64,000 nucleotides of DNA, from NCBI RefSeq assembly GCF_014270065.1, contig NZ_JACNME010000006.1:1-64000 (forward strand), written 5' to 3'. Source of the DNA: Quadrisphaera sp. RL12-1S. GTDB lineage: Bacteria > Actinomycetota > Actinomycetes > Actinomycetales > Quadrisphaeraceae. Positions 17,299-25,795 of this stretch are shown here, piece after piece; the first letter of the stretch is position 1, and every line of letters starts with the position of its first letter. Under the pieces are notes generated by a model. It saw only the letters and a program-made list of their open reading frames with translations. It did not search any database and was not told the origin of the DNA. The position numbers and the translations under genes were made by a program.

Positions 17299-18582
17299 TC
17301 AGGCGGACTTGTCGCGGCGCTCGCGCTTGCGGGCCTCGGAGGCCTTGTCCTTGGGCACCAGGGTCGGGTTGACGTTCGTCAGCACGACGTCGCGGTCCAC
17401 CACCACGCGCGCGACGTCGTCGCGGCTGGGGAGGTCGAACATCACCGGGAGGAGGACCTCCTCCATGATCGCGCGCAGGCCGCGGGCGCCGGTGCCGCGC
17501 AGGATGGCCTGCTCGGCGACGGCGACGAGCGCCTCGTCGGAGAACTCCAGCTCCACGCCGTCGATCTCGAACATGCGCTGGTACTGCTTCACCAGGGCGT
17601 TGCGCGGCTCGGTGAGGATCCGGACCAGCGCCTCGGCGTCGAGCTCTCGCACCGTGGTGATGACCGGAAGGCGGCCGATGAACTCCGGGATGAGCCCGAA
17701 CTTCAGCAGGTCCTCGGGCATGACCTTGCCGAACATGCTGGGCAGGTCGGACGCCGCGTGCAGCGGGGCGCCGAAGCCGATGCCCTTCTTGCCCATGCGG
17801 CCCTGGATCATCTCCTCCAGGCCTGCGAAGGCGCCGCCCACGATGAACAGCACGTTCGTCGTGTCGATCTGGATGAACTCCTGGTGCGGGTGCTTGCGGC
17901 CGCCCTGCGGCGGCACCGACGCCGTCGTCCCCTCGAGGATCTTCAGCAGCGCCTGCTGCACGCCCTCGCCGGAGACGTCGCGGGTGATCGACGGGTTCTC
18001 GCTCTTGCGGGCGATCTTGTCGACCTCGTCGATGTAGATGATGCCCGTCTCGGCCTTCTTGACGTCGTAGTCAGCGGCCTGGATGAGCTTGAGGAGGATG
18101 TTCTCGACGTCCTCACCGACGTAGCCCGCCTCGGTGAGGGCCGTGGCGTCGGCGATGGCGAACGGGACGTTCAGCATCTTGGCGAGGGTCTGCGCCAGGT
18201 ACGTCTTGCCGCAGCCGGTGGGGCCGATGAGCAGGATGTTCGACTTGGCGATGTCGACGGGCTCCTCGACCTTCTTGGCCGGGTCGGACGCCTGGATGCG
18301 CTTGTAGTGGTTGTAGACGGCCACGCTCAGCGCCCGCTTGGCGTCGTCCTGGCCGATGATGTACTGCTCGAGGAAGCTGAAGATCTCGCGCGGCTTGGGC
18401 AGCTCGACCAGGCCCAGCTCGCTGGCCTCGGCGAGCTCCTCCTCGATGATCTCGTTGCAGAGGTCGATGCACTCGTCGCAGATGTAGACCCCGGGGCCCG
18501 CGATGAGCTTCTTGACCTGCTTCTGGCTCTTCCCGCAGAACGAGCACTTGAGCAGGTCCGCACCATCGCCGATCCGTGCCAC
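17299..18582 (-). CDS. clpX: ATP-dependent Clp protease ATPase subunit ClpX
   Basis: Hexameric AAA+ unfoldase that feeds substrates to ClpP. The 427-residue product has the N-terminal zinc-binding domain (Cys13, Cys16, Cys35, Cys38), Walker [10 protein letters not shown] (119-127), Walker [11 protein letters not shown], the pore loop GYVGED, the ClpP-docking loop containing IGFGAP, and sensor and R-finger regions of normal spacing. The ATG start at 18582 gives the standard [19 protein letters not shown]-terminus. It is downstream of clpP1-clpP2 on the same strand, but a strong hairpin at 18674-18716 lies between, so clpX probably has its own promoter in 18583-18673. The highly charged [17 protein letters not shown] tail is ordinary. 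Confidence 0.99.
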   Translation of the reverse strand: MARIGDGADLLKCSFCGKSQKQVKKLIAGPGVYICDECIDLCNEIIEEELAEASELGLVELPKPREIFSFLEQYIIGQDDAKRALSVAVYNHYKRIQASDPAKKVEEPVDIAKSNILLIGPTGCGKTYLAQTLAKMLNVPFAIADATALTEAGYVGEDVENILLKLIQAADYDVKKAETGIIYIDEVDKIARKSENPSITRDVSGEGVQQALLKILEGTTASVPPQGGRKHPHQEFIQIDTTNVLFIVGGAFAGLEEMIQGRMGKKGIGFGAPLHAASDLPSMFGKVMPEDLLKFGLIPEFIGRLPVITTVRELDAEALVRILTEPRNALVKQYQRMFEIDGVELEFSDEALVAVAEQAILRGTGARGLRAIMEEVLLPVMFDLPSRDDVARVVVDRDVVLTNVNPTLVPKDKASEARKRERRDKSA

Positions 18583-18673
18583 GTGGGGGGCCTCCTCGAG
18601 TAGTCCCGCGCGCCTGCGCGGATGGGTCCATGGAACACCACTGACGACGCTGTGTCAGCGGGACGAGCGGAGT

Positions 18674-18716
18674 TGCGGGCGGTGCCCGGCGGTGTGTCCG
18701 CCGGGCACCGCCCGCA
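18674..18716 (-). terminator. Terminator after clpP2
   Basis: Perfect 19-bp stem (TGCGGGCGGTGCCCGGCGG, 18674-18692, with 18698-18716), loop TGTGT, starting 4 bases beyond the clpP2 stop. It separates the clpP pair from clpX. Confidence 0.85.
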
Positions 18717-18719
18717 GGC

Positions 18720-19370
18720 TCACGCGGAGGCCAGCGCGGAGGCCTTGCGGCTCTCGAGCACCTGGTCGACGAGGCCGTAGTCCTTGGCCTGGTCAGCGGT
18801 GAGGATCTTGTCGCGCTCGATGTCGACCTTGACCTGCTCGGTGGAGCGGCCGGTGTGCTTGGCCAGCGTGGTCTCCAGCCAGGAGCGCATGCGCAGCACC
18901 TCGGCGGCCTGGATCTCGATGTCGGAGGCCTGGCCGTAGTCACCGCCCGGGCTCGCCGGCTGGTGGATGAGGACGCGGGCGTTCGGCAGCGCGAGGCGCT
19001 TGCCGGGGCTGCCCGCGGCCAGCAGGACGGCCGCCGCGGAGGCCGCCTGCCCGAGGCAGACGGTCTGGATGTCGGGCCGGATGTACTGCATCGTGTCGTA
19101 GATCGCGGTCAGCGCGGTCATCGAGCCACCGGGGCTGTTGATGTACAGCGTGATGTCGCGGTCCGGGTCCTGCGCCTCGAGGACGAGGAGCTGGGCCATG
19201 ACGTCGTCGGCCGACGCGTCGTCGACCTGGACGCCCAGGAAGATCACGCGGTCCTCGAAGAGGCGCGTGTAGGGGTCCTGGCGCTTGAAGCCGTACGCCG
19301 TGCGCTCCTCGAACTGCGGGAGGACGTAGCGGGACGACGGCGCGCCGTGCGGGAAGGTGGGGTTGCTCAT
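18720..19370 (-). CDS. clpP2: ATP-dependent Clp protease proteolytic subunit ClpP2
   Basis: Serine protease subunit. In actinobacteria ClpP2 pairs with ClpP1 to form a mixed two-ring tetradecamer. The product is 216 residues with the catalytic triad Ser111 ([12 protein letters not shown]), His136 (VLIHQPA) and Asp187 (VDIERD), plus the substrate-binding [10 protein letters not shown]. It begins [20 protein letters not shown], a typical ClpP2 N-terminus. The ATG at 19370 has AGGAG at 7 bases, favoured over an upstream in-frame start at 19415 inside the clpP1 coding end. It follows clpP1 after 28 bases in one operon and ends at a strong hairpin. Confidence 0.98.
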   Translation of the reverse strand: MSNPTFPHGAPSSRYVLPQFEERTAYGFKRQDPYTRLFEDRVIFLGVQVDDASADDVMAQLLVLEAQDPDRDITLYINSPGGSMTALTAIYDTMQYIRPDIQTVCLGQAASAAAVLLAAGSPGKRLALPNARVLIHQPASPGGDYGQASDIEIQAAEVLRMRSWLETTLAKHTGRSTEQVKVDIERDKILTADQAKDYGLVDQVLESRKASALASA

Positions 19371-19398
19371 CTCGGGGCTCCTGACTCTGCTCGCGTGC

Positions 19399-20052
19399 TC
19401 AGGCCGCGGCCGCACCGGTGCCGCCGCCCTCGGGGACGTCGGCGGCGCTGGTGATGACGTGGTCGATGAAGCCGTACTCCTTGGCCTGCGCCGCGGTGAA
19501 CCAGCGGTCGCGGTCGTTGTCCTTGTTGATCTGCTCGATCGTCTGGCCGGTCTGGTCAGCGGTGAGCTGGGACAGCGTGCGCTTCATGTCGAGGATCAGC
19601 TCGGCCTGGATGGCGATGTCGCTGGCCGTGCCGCCGATGCCGCCCGAGGGCTGGTGCATCATGATCCGCGCGTGGGGGGTGGCGTAGCGCTTGCCCTTGG
19701 CGCCGCTGGCCAGCAGGAACTGGCCCATCGACGCGGCCAGGCCCATCGCCACCGTCGCGACGTCGGGCTTGACGTACTGCATGGTGTCGTAGATGGCCAT
19801 GCCCGCGGTCACCGAGCCGCCGGGGCTGTTGATGTACAGCCAGATGTCGCGGTCGGGGTCCTCCGCGGCGAGCAGCATCAGCTGGGCGCAGATGGCGTTG
19901 GCGTTGTCATCGCGGACGTCGGAGCCCAGCCAGATGATCCGCTCGCGCAGGAGGCGCTGGTAGATGTGCTCGTCGAGCCCCATGGGGGACGAGGGCTGGC
20001 TGCGGGCCGTCACGTCGGCAGCCTCGTGACCGCGCGGCCGGGAATCGCTCAC
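19399..20052 (-). CDS. clpP1: ATP-dependent Clp protease proteolytic subunit ClpP1
   Basis: First gene of the clpP pair, 217 residues. The catalytic triad is Ser108 (MGLAASMGQ), His133 (IMMHQPSGG) and Asp182 (NDRDRW). The oxyanion/substrate motif [20 protein letters not shown] is intact. The N-terminal 20 residues are a processed-type leader. The C-terminus ends in a small-residue tail (GGGTGAAAA). The start is a GTG at 20052. The 371-base gap upstream carries a dyad resembling a ClgR operator and the tig terminator. An essential protease in other actinobacteria. Confidence 0.98.
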   Translation of the reverse strand: MSDSRPRGHEAADVTARSQPSSPMGLDEHIYQRLLRERIIWLGSDVRDDNANAICAQLMLLAAEDPDRDIWLYINSPGGSVTAGMAIYDTMQYVKPDVATVAMGLAASMGQFLLASGAKGKRYATPHARIMMHQPSGGIGGTASDIAIQAELILDMKRTLSQLTADQTGQTIEQINKDNDRDRWFTAAQAKEYGFIDHVITSAADVPEGGGTGAAAA

Positions 20053-20183
20053 GGGAGTCGCTCTCCATCCGTCTGGGCCGGGTTCGCTTGCCGGCCACCG
20101 TCGTGGTCGCCCCCGGTGACGGGTCGGCGACGCTGTCGACCCTAGCGCCGGGCGCGGGCGGGGCAGTCCCGGTCTGCGCCCCT

Positions 20184-20200
20184 GTTCGCTGCGAGCGCAC
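20184..20200. promoter_or_regulatory. Possible ClgR operator upstream of clpP1
   Basis: GTTCGC-TGCGA-GCGCAC: half-sites related by inversion with one mismatch and five bases between, about 132 bases before the clpP1 start. Actinobacterial ClgR activators bind CGC-N5-GCG-type dyads in front of clpP1P2 operons, so site and location agree. No clgR gene is in the window. Confidence 0.45.
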
Positions 20201-20331
20201 GTCCCCGGCAGGTGCCGGCCGGCCGCACGCGGTCACCGGACGGACCTGAGCAGGACGACGACGAGCGCCGCCGGCGCCCGCCCCGGCTGCGCCGCGCGGG
20301 CCGTCCCGGGCGGCACTGGTCCCGTCCCGGA

Positions 20332-20386
20332 CGAGCACAGGGTGGCCCTGGTCCCGTCTGACGGGACCAGGGCCACCCTGTGCTCG
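20332..20386 (-). terminator. Very long terminator hairpin after tig
   Basis: Perfect 27-bp inverted repeat (20332-20358 with 20360-20386) around a single base, starting 38 bases past the tig stop. In practice the innermost pairs open into a small loop. Confidence 0.85.
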
Positions 20387-20423
20387 ACGGGTGGCGGCTC
20401 CGCACGGTGCGCGGAGCGCCGGG

Positions 20424-22058
20424 TCAGCTCTGGGTGCCGGCGCCCTCGGCGCCCTCAGCGGCCTCCGCCGAGCCGGCGGCCTCCGCGGCCTCCGCCTTCG
20501 GCTTGCGGGTGCGCTTGGGCTTCTCCTCCGCGGCCGGCGCCTCAGCGCCCTCGGACGAGCCCTCGGCAGCGGCCTCGGCGTCAGCGGCCGGCTTCTTGGC
20601 ACGGGTGCGCTTCGGCTTCTCCTCCGCGGCCGGCGCCTCGGCGGCCTCGGCGGCCTCGTCAGCCGAGCCCTCGGCGTCAGCGGCCGGCTTCTTGGCACGG
20701 GTGCGCTTGGGCTTCTCCTCGGCGGCCGGCGCCTCAGCGCCCTCGGACGAGCCCTCGGCGGCCTCGTCGGAGGAGCCCTCGGCGTCGTCGTCCTCGTCGC
20801 CGAGGTCGACGACCTTGCCGGAGGCGTCCGTGACGGTGGCCTTCTCCAGCACCGAGGCCAGCGCCTTGCGACGGGCGACCTCCTGCACCAGGGCGGGCAC
20901 CTGGCCGGCCTGGTCCATCGCCTGGGCGAAGGAGTTCGGGTCCATGCCGTAGGCGGGGGCCTGGGCGACGATGTACTCGACCAGCTCCTGCTGGCCCACC
21001 GTGACCTCCTCGGCCTCGGCCACGGCGTCCAGGAGGAACTGCGTGCGCAGCACGCGGCGGGTCTCCTCGGTCACCTCGGCGCGGTGCTCGTCGTCCTCGA
21101 GGCGGGACTCGTTCTCGAGGTGGCGGTGCACCTCGTCCTCGACGACGCCGTCCGGCACGGGGATCTCGACCTGCTCCAGCAGCGCCTCGAGCACCTTGTC
21201 GCGCGCCTGCACGCCCTGGCGGAACTCGGCCTCGTCCTGGGCCTTGGCGCGCAGGTCGGCGCGGAGCTCGTCCACGGTGTCGAACTCGCTGGCCAGCTGC
21301 GCGAAGTCGTCGTCGAGCTCGGGCAGCTCACGCACCTTGACCGACTTCACGACGACGGTGACCTCGGCGGACTCGCCGGCGTGCTCGCCACCGGCGAGCG
21401 TGGTGGTGAAGGAGCGCTCCTCGTCCACGGAGGCGCCCTCGAGGGCGTCGTCCATGCCCTCGAGCATGGTGCCGCGGCCCACGACGTAGGTGATGCCCTC
21501 GGCGGAGTCGATCTGCTCGCCGTCGATCTCGGCCTTGAGGTCGAGGGTGACGGAGTCCTCGGTCTGCACGGCGCGCTCGACGGGCACCAGGGTGCCGAAG
21601 CGGACGCGGAGCTCCTCGAGCTTGGCGTCGACGTCGGCGTCGGTGACCTCGACGTCGTCCACGGAGACGGCGATGGTGGAGAAGTCGGGCAGGTCGATGG
21701 TCGGGCGGACGTCCACCTCGGCGGTGAACTTCAGCTCGCCGGCGTCGGCGCCCTCGCCGACCGGCACCTCGGTGATCTCCACGTCGGGCTGGCCCAGCGG
21801 GCGGACCGAGCTCTCCTGCACGGCCTGCTGGTAGAAGCCGGGCAGCGCGTCGTTGACGGCCTCCTGGATGACGACGCCGCGCCCGAAGCGCTGGTCGATG
21901 ACGCGCGCGGGAACCTTGCCGCGGCGGAAGCCCGGCACCGTGACCTGGCCGCCGATCGACTTGTACGCCTTGTCGAGGCTCGGCTTCAGCTCGGCGAAGG
22001 ACACCTCGACGGTGAGCTTGACCCGCGTCGGGTTGAGGGTCTCGACGTCGCTCTTCAC
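20424..22058 (-). CDS. tig: Trigger factor with long Lys/Ala/Glu-rich tail
   Basis: Ribosome-bound chaperone and prolyl isomerase. The first about 420 residues are a full trigger factor: ribosome-binding domain with GFRRGKVPARVIDQRFG (the GFRxGxxP signature), a PPIase-like middle domain, and the helical C-terminal chaperone domain. The product is 544 residues against the usual 430-480, because of a tail of about 120 residues: first acidic (DEDDDAEGSSDEAAEGSSEG), then three copies of APAAEEKPKRTR, two of them followed by AKKPAADAE. At DNA level the copies are spaced exactly 96 bases. The ATG start at 22058 gives MKSDVETLNPTRVKLTVEV, as in homologues. A clpP operon follows after a strong terminator. 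Confidence 0.97.
   Translation of the reverse strand: MKSDVETLNPTRVKLTVEVSFAELKPSLDKAYKSIGGQVTVPGFRRGKVPARVIDQRFGRGVVIQEAVNDALPGFYQQAVQESSVRPLGQPDVEITEVPVGEGADAGELKFTAEVDVRPTIDLPDFSTIAVSVDDVEVTDADVDAKLEELRVRFGTLVPVERAVQTEDSVTLDLKAEIDGEQIDSAEGITYVVGRGTMLEGMDDALEGASVDEERSFTTTLAGGEHAGESAEVTVVVKSVKVRELPELDDDFAQLASEFDTVDELRADLRAKAQDEAEFRQGVQARDKVLEALLEQVEIPVPDGVVEDEVHRHLENESRLEDDEHRAEVTEETRRVLRTQFLLDAVAEAEEVTVGQQELVEYIVAQAPAYGMDPNSFAQAMDQAGQVPALVQEVARRKALASVLEKATVTDASGKVVDLGDEDDDAEGSSDEAAEGSSEGAEAPAAEEKPKRTRAKKPAADAEGSADEAAEAAEAPAAEEKPKRTRAKKPAADAEAAAEGSSEGAEAPAAEEKPKRTRKPKAEAAEAAGSAEAAEGAEGAGTQS
20511..20770 (-). repeat. 96-bp tandem repeat inside tig
   Basis: The segment beginning GCGCTTGGGCTTCTCC (plus-strand reading; the second copy reads GCGCTTCGGC) recurs at 20511, 20607 and 20703 with a period of 96 bases (32 codons). 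It encodes the repeated KPKRTRAKKP tail of trigger factor. The third unit is partial. Confidence 0.8.
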
Positions 22059-22203
22059 GGCAGGGGTTCTCCAGGTCTTGAGACGGTCGGTCAGTCAGGC
22101 GTTCCGGTCCAGCGGGCGGTGCGCGCCGGCGACGCGGTGGTGCGAGCTCGCGCGGGCAGCACCGAACCGCGCCGGGCACTGCCGGCCACCTTATCGCCGC
22201 TCG

Positions 22204-22277
22204 TCGGGGTACCCGGATTCGAACCGGGGGCCTTCCGCTCCCAAAGCGGACGCGCTACCTGGCTGCGCCACACCCCG
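22204..22277 (-). tRNA. tRNA-Pro (UGG)
   Basis: 74-base cloverleaf on the minus strand: acceptor CGGGGTG pairs with TACCCCG, discriminator A, D-arm GCGCAGCCAGGTAGCGC, anticodon stem TCCGC/GCGGA with loop TTTGGGA (anticodon TGG), and T-arm GGTTCGAATCC. CCA is not encoded. Confidence 0.97.
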
Positions 22278-22390
22278 TGCCCAGCGGGCGGTGTGAAGGC
22301 TACGCGCCCGCGACCGCGCGCCGTGCCGGTACGCTGCTGCCCGCGCCGTCCGCCTCGGCCCCGGAACCCGGGGTCGTGACTGACGGTCAT

Positions 22391-22461
22391 GCGGATGTAG
22401 CTCAATGGTAGAGCCTCAGTCTTCCAAACTGATTACGCGGGTTCGATTCCCGTCATCCGCT
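22391..22461 (+). tRNA. tRNA-Gly (UCC)
   Basis: 71-base cloverleaf: acceptor GCGGATG with CATCCGC, D-arm AGCTCAATGGTAGAGC, anticodon stem TCAGT/ACTGA with loop CTTCCAA (anticodon TCC), and T-arm GGTTCGATTCC, discriminator T. CCA is not encoded. It is divergent from tRNA-Pro. Confidence 0.97.
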
Positions 22462-22487
22462 CCGCTGCCGGCGGCAGGATGCCCCGC

Positions 22488-22976
22488 ATGTCCCGCCCCG
22501 TCGACTTCTCGACCGTCTCCACCGCCGGGCTGGAGTCCTCCCCCGTCGCCGGGGCCCTCGCCGGCCTGCGCGCCAACGAGGCCCGCTACTTCCACACGAA
22601 GTTCGGCCACGCCTTCACCACCGAGCCGGCCGGGCCGGGGCAGCCGGGCGCGGAGCTCGCCGGCTGGGTCGCCTCGCTGCTCGCCTCCGAGCGCGACCTC
22701 GTCATCACCTCACCGCCGCTGGAGGCCACCACCTTCGTGGTCGAGGGCACCAGCTGGACGTACGTCTTCCACGCGTCCGGTCTGAGCGTGAACGTGCTCT
22801 ACGGCCTGGAGGAGGGCTCCAAGCGCGCCGTCGGGTTCAAGCTCTGCGACGGCATGGAGGTGCCGGCGGAGCTGGCCGACCGGTTCAGGTTCGCCCGGCA
22901 GCGCTCGAAGCTCGCCGGCACCATCCGCGGCTCGTTCTTCGTCATCAAGGGCGAGCACACCCCGCCGCGGCTCTGA
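22488..22976 (+). CDS. Conserved-looking hypothetical protein
   Basis: I do not recognise a family. The 162-residue product is soluble, with no signal peptide or membrane segment. It has alternating beta-like stretches in the middle (RDLVITSPPLEATTFVVEG, SWTYVFHASGLSVNVLYGLE) and a basic C-terminus (FARQRSKLAGTIRGSFFVIK). Codon use is strongly GC3-biased and no competing frame is plausible. The ATG at 22488 (MSRPVDFSTV) with GGCAGGATG upstream is chosen; an in-frame ATG at 22479 is possible. It begins 26 bases after tRNA-Gly on the same strand, so it may be read through from the tRNA transcript. Confidence 0.7.
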   Translation: MSRPVDFSTVSTAGLESSPVAGALAGLRANEARYFHTKFGHAFTTEPAGPGQPGAELAGWVASLLASERDLVITSPPLEATTFVVEGTSWTYVFHASGLSVNVLYGLEEGSKRAVGFKLCDGMEVPAELADRFRFARQRSKLAGTIRGSFFVIKGEHTPPRL

Positions 22977-23050
22977 GGAGCCCACCGCGCCGAGCGGCCC
23001 CCGCCGGAGCTCCGGCGACGACTCCGGCCGCCAGCCCGCCTCCGGGAGGG

Positions 23051-24310
23051 TCAGGACGCGACGAGCACGGCGGTGAGGGAGGCCCCCACGCCGACGACCG
23101 TGACGACGGCGCCCAGCAGCAGGCCGCGGCGCGCGCCGGCGAAGCGCGGTGACGTGCGGAACGGCTGCTCGACCACCACCAGCGTCAGGGCGGCGAGCGG
23201 ACCCGCCACGAAGAGCTCCAGCGCGAGCAGCGCGGGCCAGCCCGACAGGCCCAGCCGCTCCCCGGCGAAGGTCACCGGCACGTGCCACAGGTACCAGGAG
23301 TAGGAGGCGCGCCCCGCCCACCGCACCGGGGCCCACGCGAGCAGGCGCCCCACCCCGAGCCGGGCTCCCCGGGCGTCGGCGAGCCCGGGCGTGCCGACGG
23401 CGACGAGCGCCACGGTCGCCAGGGTGGGCACGAGGGCTGCCGACCCGGGGTAGGTGACCGACCCGGTCCACACGGCGCTCGTGAGCACCACGAGCAGCGC
23501 CCCCCACCCGAGCAGCGGCACCCAGCGCCGGACCGGGTCCAGCCGGCCGCCCGCCGCGAGCTGCTCGAGGCGCGGAGCCGCCAGCGCGAGCAGGGCCCCC
23601 GCTGCCAGCTGCCACGCGCGGGTCGGCGAGGACAGGTAGGCCAGTGCGGGCACGAGGGGCGTGAACACCACCGAGCAGGCCAGGGAGACCACGGCCACCG
23701 CGCCCGCCGCCAGGGCGAGGGAGCGGCGCAGCGAGGTCCCGCGCCGGCGGGCCGCCGCCACCGCGAGCAGCACCAGCGGCGGCCACAGCAGGTAGAACTG
23801 CTCCTCCACCGCCAGCGACCAGTAGTGGATGAGCGGGCTGCCGGCGGCGTCGGGGTGCAGCTCCACCGGGTCAGCCAGGCCCGAGCGCCAGTTGGCCACC
23901 TGGAGCGCGGCCGCCAGGCCGTCGCGTCCGGTGGTGGCGAGCATCCCCGGGGCGAGGACCGCCGTCGTGGCCAGGGTCACGAGCAGGACGACGACGGCCG
24001 CGGGCAGGATCCGCCGCGCGCGCCGGGCGTAGAAGTCGGCCAGGCGCACCCGGCCGGTGCGCTCCACCTCGCGGACCAGCAGACCGGTGATGAGGAAGCC
24101 GGAGATGACGAAGAAGACGTCCACCCCGAGTCGGCCGCCGCCGGCGCCGGGCACGCCGGCGTGGAAGAGGAGGACCAGGCCGAGCGCGACGGCGCGCAGG
24201 CCCTCGACGTCGGGGCGGAACCCGCCCGACGTCGCGGCGGGCGGTCGCCCGCTCGCGCGGGCTGCGGTGCGTGCGCTGGTCGGCGCCACCGGCGCCGGCG
24301 GTCGTGCCAC
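23051..24310 (-). CDS. Acyltransferase 3 family membrane protein (OafA-type)
   Basis: Integral membrane O-acyltransferase of 419 residues with about ten hydrophobic segments. Family landmarks are FRPDVEGLRAVALGLVLLFH near 31-50 (with the putative catalytic His), VDVFFVISGFLITGLL, YARRARRILPA, and HYWSLAVEEQFYLLWP. Such proteins acetylate or acylate sugars, peptidoglycan or antibiotics at the membrane. Unlike OafA or OatA it has no C-terminal SGNH domain, so a soluble partner or direct transfer must be assumed. The start is GTG at 24310. A 7-7-7 dyad CTACTAC/GTAGTAG lies 18 bases upstream, and an M56 peptidase and BlaI-type repressor are upstream on the same strand, so control by that pair is plausible. 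Confidence 0.92.
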   Translation of the reverse strand: MARPPAPVAPTSARTAARASGRPPAATSGGFRPDVEGLRAVALGLVLLFHAGVPGAGGGRLGVDVFFVISGFLITGLLVREVERTGRVRLADFYARRARRILPAAVVVLLVTLATTAVLAPGMLATTGRDGLAAALQVANWRSGLADPVELHPDAAGSPLIHYWSLAVEEQFYLLWPPLVLLAVAAARRRGTSLRRSLALAAGAVAVVSLACSVVFTPLVPALAYLSSPTRAWQLAAGALLALAAPRLEQLAAGGRLDPVRRWVPLLGWGALLVVLTSAVWTGSVTYPGSAALVPTLATVALVAVGTPGLADARGARLGVGRLLAWAPVRWAGRASYSWYLWHVPVTFAGERLGLSGWPALLALELFVAGPLAALTLVVVEQPFRTSPRFAGARRGLLLGAVVTVVGVGASLTAVLVAS

Positions 24311-24327
24311 GAGGTCCCCCTGCTCGT

Positions 24328-24348
24328 CTACTACTCAGAACGTAGTAG
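24328..24348. promoter_or_regulatory. BlaI/MecI-like dyad operator
   Basis: CTACTAC (24328-24334) and GTAGTAG (24342-24348) form a perfect inverted repeat around TCAGAAC. BlaI/MecI operators use the same TACTAC/GTAGTA half-sites, normally 4 bases apart; here the distance is 7. It sits between the M56 peptidase stop and the acyltransferase start. The AT content is striking against its surroundings. Confidence 0.55.
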
Positions 24349-24407
24349 TGGTGCGGGAGGGTGCGCACGCGGGGTGCGAGCCCGCTGCGCCGATCGGGTG
24401 GCCGGCG

Positions 24408-25406
24408 CTAGGGGACGAGGCGCTCCAGGGCCCGCTGGCCGGCCTCGTGCAGCAGGTGCACCGAGGCGAGGCCGGCGCGGTCGTGCCCTCCGCTGCGCAC
24501 GTGCTGGAGCACCTCGGCGGTGTCCTCGACGGCGTGACCGCCCGCGGCCAGCAGCAGCGCCAGGCACAGGGCCCCCGCGACCGCCAGCGGACGACCGCTC
24601 CCGGGTCGCCCGGCGAGCAGGGCCCGCACGCGCTGCACCACGTCGCCCTCGCCACCGGCCAGGGCCACGCTGCGCCACCCCGGACGGCCCGAGAGCGCGG
24701 TGCGCAGCAGACCGGCCCGCGCCACGGCCCGCGCCACCAGCGGCCGGTCACCGCCGAGGGACGCGGCCGCGGACTCGTCCGCCCAGCGCTCGCTGGCGTA
24801 CCGCACAGCGGGCAGCAGCCCGACGAGCAGCGGGTCCAGCGCGGCCGACCAGGCGGTGGCAGCGCGCAGGAGGTCGTGGTGGTCGCGCAGGTGGGCGCGC
24901 TCGTGGGCCAGCAGGGCCGCGCGCTCCTGCACCGGGAGGGCGTCCATGAGCGCGCGCGAGACCACCACGCGCCCGCCGCGGCTGGGCAGCGCGAACGCCT
25001 CGGCGCCGTCGTCCACCACCACGACACCGCCGACGGCACCGCCCAGGCGGGAGCAGAGCTCGTCCGCGGCGCGCAGCGCCCGCGCCCTGCGGCGCCACAG
25101 CACCAGCGCCCGCACGAGACCCGCCGCCAGCAGGCCCACCGCCGCCAGCGAGGCCGCAGCGGGCACGGGGACGTGGTGGGCGAAGCGGCCGGCGTCGTAG
25201 CCGAGCAGCGAGGCCACCGCGTGCACCCGGGCCACGAGGACGAACAGGTGCAGCACCAGCGCGAGCGAGGTGGTCACCGCGCTGCCGACGGCGCAGGCCG
25301 CCAGCACCAGGGTGGCCGCCTGCGGCGGGCAGCGGCGCGCCACCAGGGGCGCCGCCAGCGCGAGCAGGACGCTGGCGACCAGGGGCGCCTGCAGCGCGTA
25401 GAGCAC
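24408..25406 (-). CDS. M56 family metallopeptidase (BlaR1-like, no sensor domain)
   Basis: A 332-residue membrane protein with hydrophobic segments at about 6-25, 31-58, 84-105 and about 263-280. The zinc metalloprotease motif is HERAH at 168-172 (LLAHERAHLRDHHD), and the downstream third-ligand region is RWADESAAASLGGDRP. In BlaR1/MecR1 such a domain cleaves the BlaI repressor after the sensor binds a beta-lactam. Here there is no C-terminal penicillin-binding sensor (BlaR1 is near 590 residues), so the signal, if any, is different or absent. The GTG start lies 10 bases after the BlaI-type gene, so they form one operon, as is common in actinobacteria. Confidence 0.92.
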   Translation of the reverse strand: MLYALQAPLVASVLLALAAPLVARRCPPQAATLVLAACAVGSAVTTSLALVLHLFVLVARVHAVASLLGYDAGRFAHHVPVPAAASLAAVGLLAAGLVRALVLWRRRARALRAADELCSRLGGAVGGVVVVDDGAEAFALPSRGGRVVVSRALMDALPVQERAALLAHERAHLRDHHDLLRAATAWSAALDPLLVGLLPAVRYASERWADESAAASLGGDRPLVARAVARAGLLRTALSGRPGWRSVALAGGEGDVVQRVRALLAGRPGSGRPLAVAGALCLALLLAAGGHAVEDTAEVLQHVRSGGHDRAGLASVHLLHEAGQRALERLVP

Positions 25407-25416
25407 GCCGGTCCCC

Positions 25417-25782
25417 TCAGCCGCGCCGCTCGGCGTCGCGCAGGAGCCGCTCGAGCACCGGCACGTCCTCCGGGGCGAGGTCTCCCACGAAGCGGGCGAG
25501 CACGGCGTCGCGCCGGTCGCTCGTCTCCAGCGCCTGGCGCATGCGGGCCGCGGCGACCTCGGCGGCGTCGGCCACCCGGTAGCGGTGCGCCCGCCCGTCG
25601 CGCTCCCGCGCCGCGAGGCCCTTGTCGTGCAGGCGGGCCAGCGTCGTCATGACGGTGGTGTACGCCAGGTCCGCACCCAGGCGCTCGCGCACCTCGGCGG
25701 GGGTGGACGGGACACCAGCGGCGGTGAGCGCCGCGAGGACCTCCCGCTCGAGGTCACCTCGCGCGCGTCGCGCGCCGTCCAT
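25417..25782 (-). CDS. BlaI/MecI/CopY family transcriptional repressor
   Basis: A 121-residue winged-helix protein. The recognition region is AYTTVMTTLARLHDKGLAARERDGRAHRYR, which matches the family pattern T-V-x-T-x-x-x-R-L-x-x-K-G-x-x-x-R and the wing. The C-terminal helix (DAVLARFVGDLAPEDVPVLERLL) is the dimerisation part cleaved in BlaI. The start is ATG at 25782 (MDGARRARGD), with GTG codons just before it as alternatives. It is the first or second gene of an operon with the M56 peptidase. The only BlaI-like dyad I see nearby is not in front of this gene but in front of the acyltransferase. Confidence 0.93.
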   Translation of the reverse strand: MDGARRARGDLEREVLAALTAAGVPSTPAEVRERLGADLAYTTVMTTLARLHDKGLAARERDGRAHRYRVADAAEVAAARMRQALETSDRRDAVLARFVGDLAPEDVPVLERLLRDAERRG

Positions 25783-25795
25783 CACCACCGGCCCA

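Larger units (their letters stand above)
20053..20423. other. tig-clpP1 intergenic region
   Basis: 371 bases without a supported gene. It holds the long tig hairpin (20332-20386), a second imperfect GGTCCCGTCCCGG-type stretch beside it, and a ClgR-like dyad at 20184-20200. Open frames across it have shadow-type composition and no family resemblance. Confidence 0.6.

Noticed and set aside
23003-23016. Palindrome GCCGGAGCTCCGGC after the hypothetical gene
   Set aside because: Only 7 bp per arm with no loop; common by chance at this base composition.
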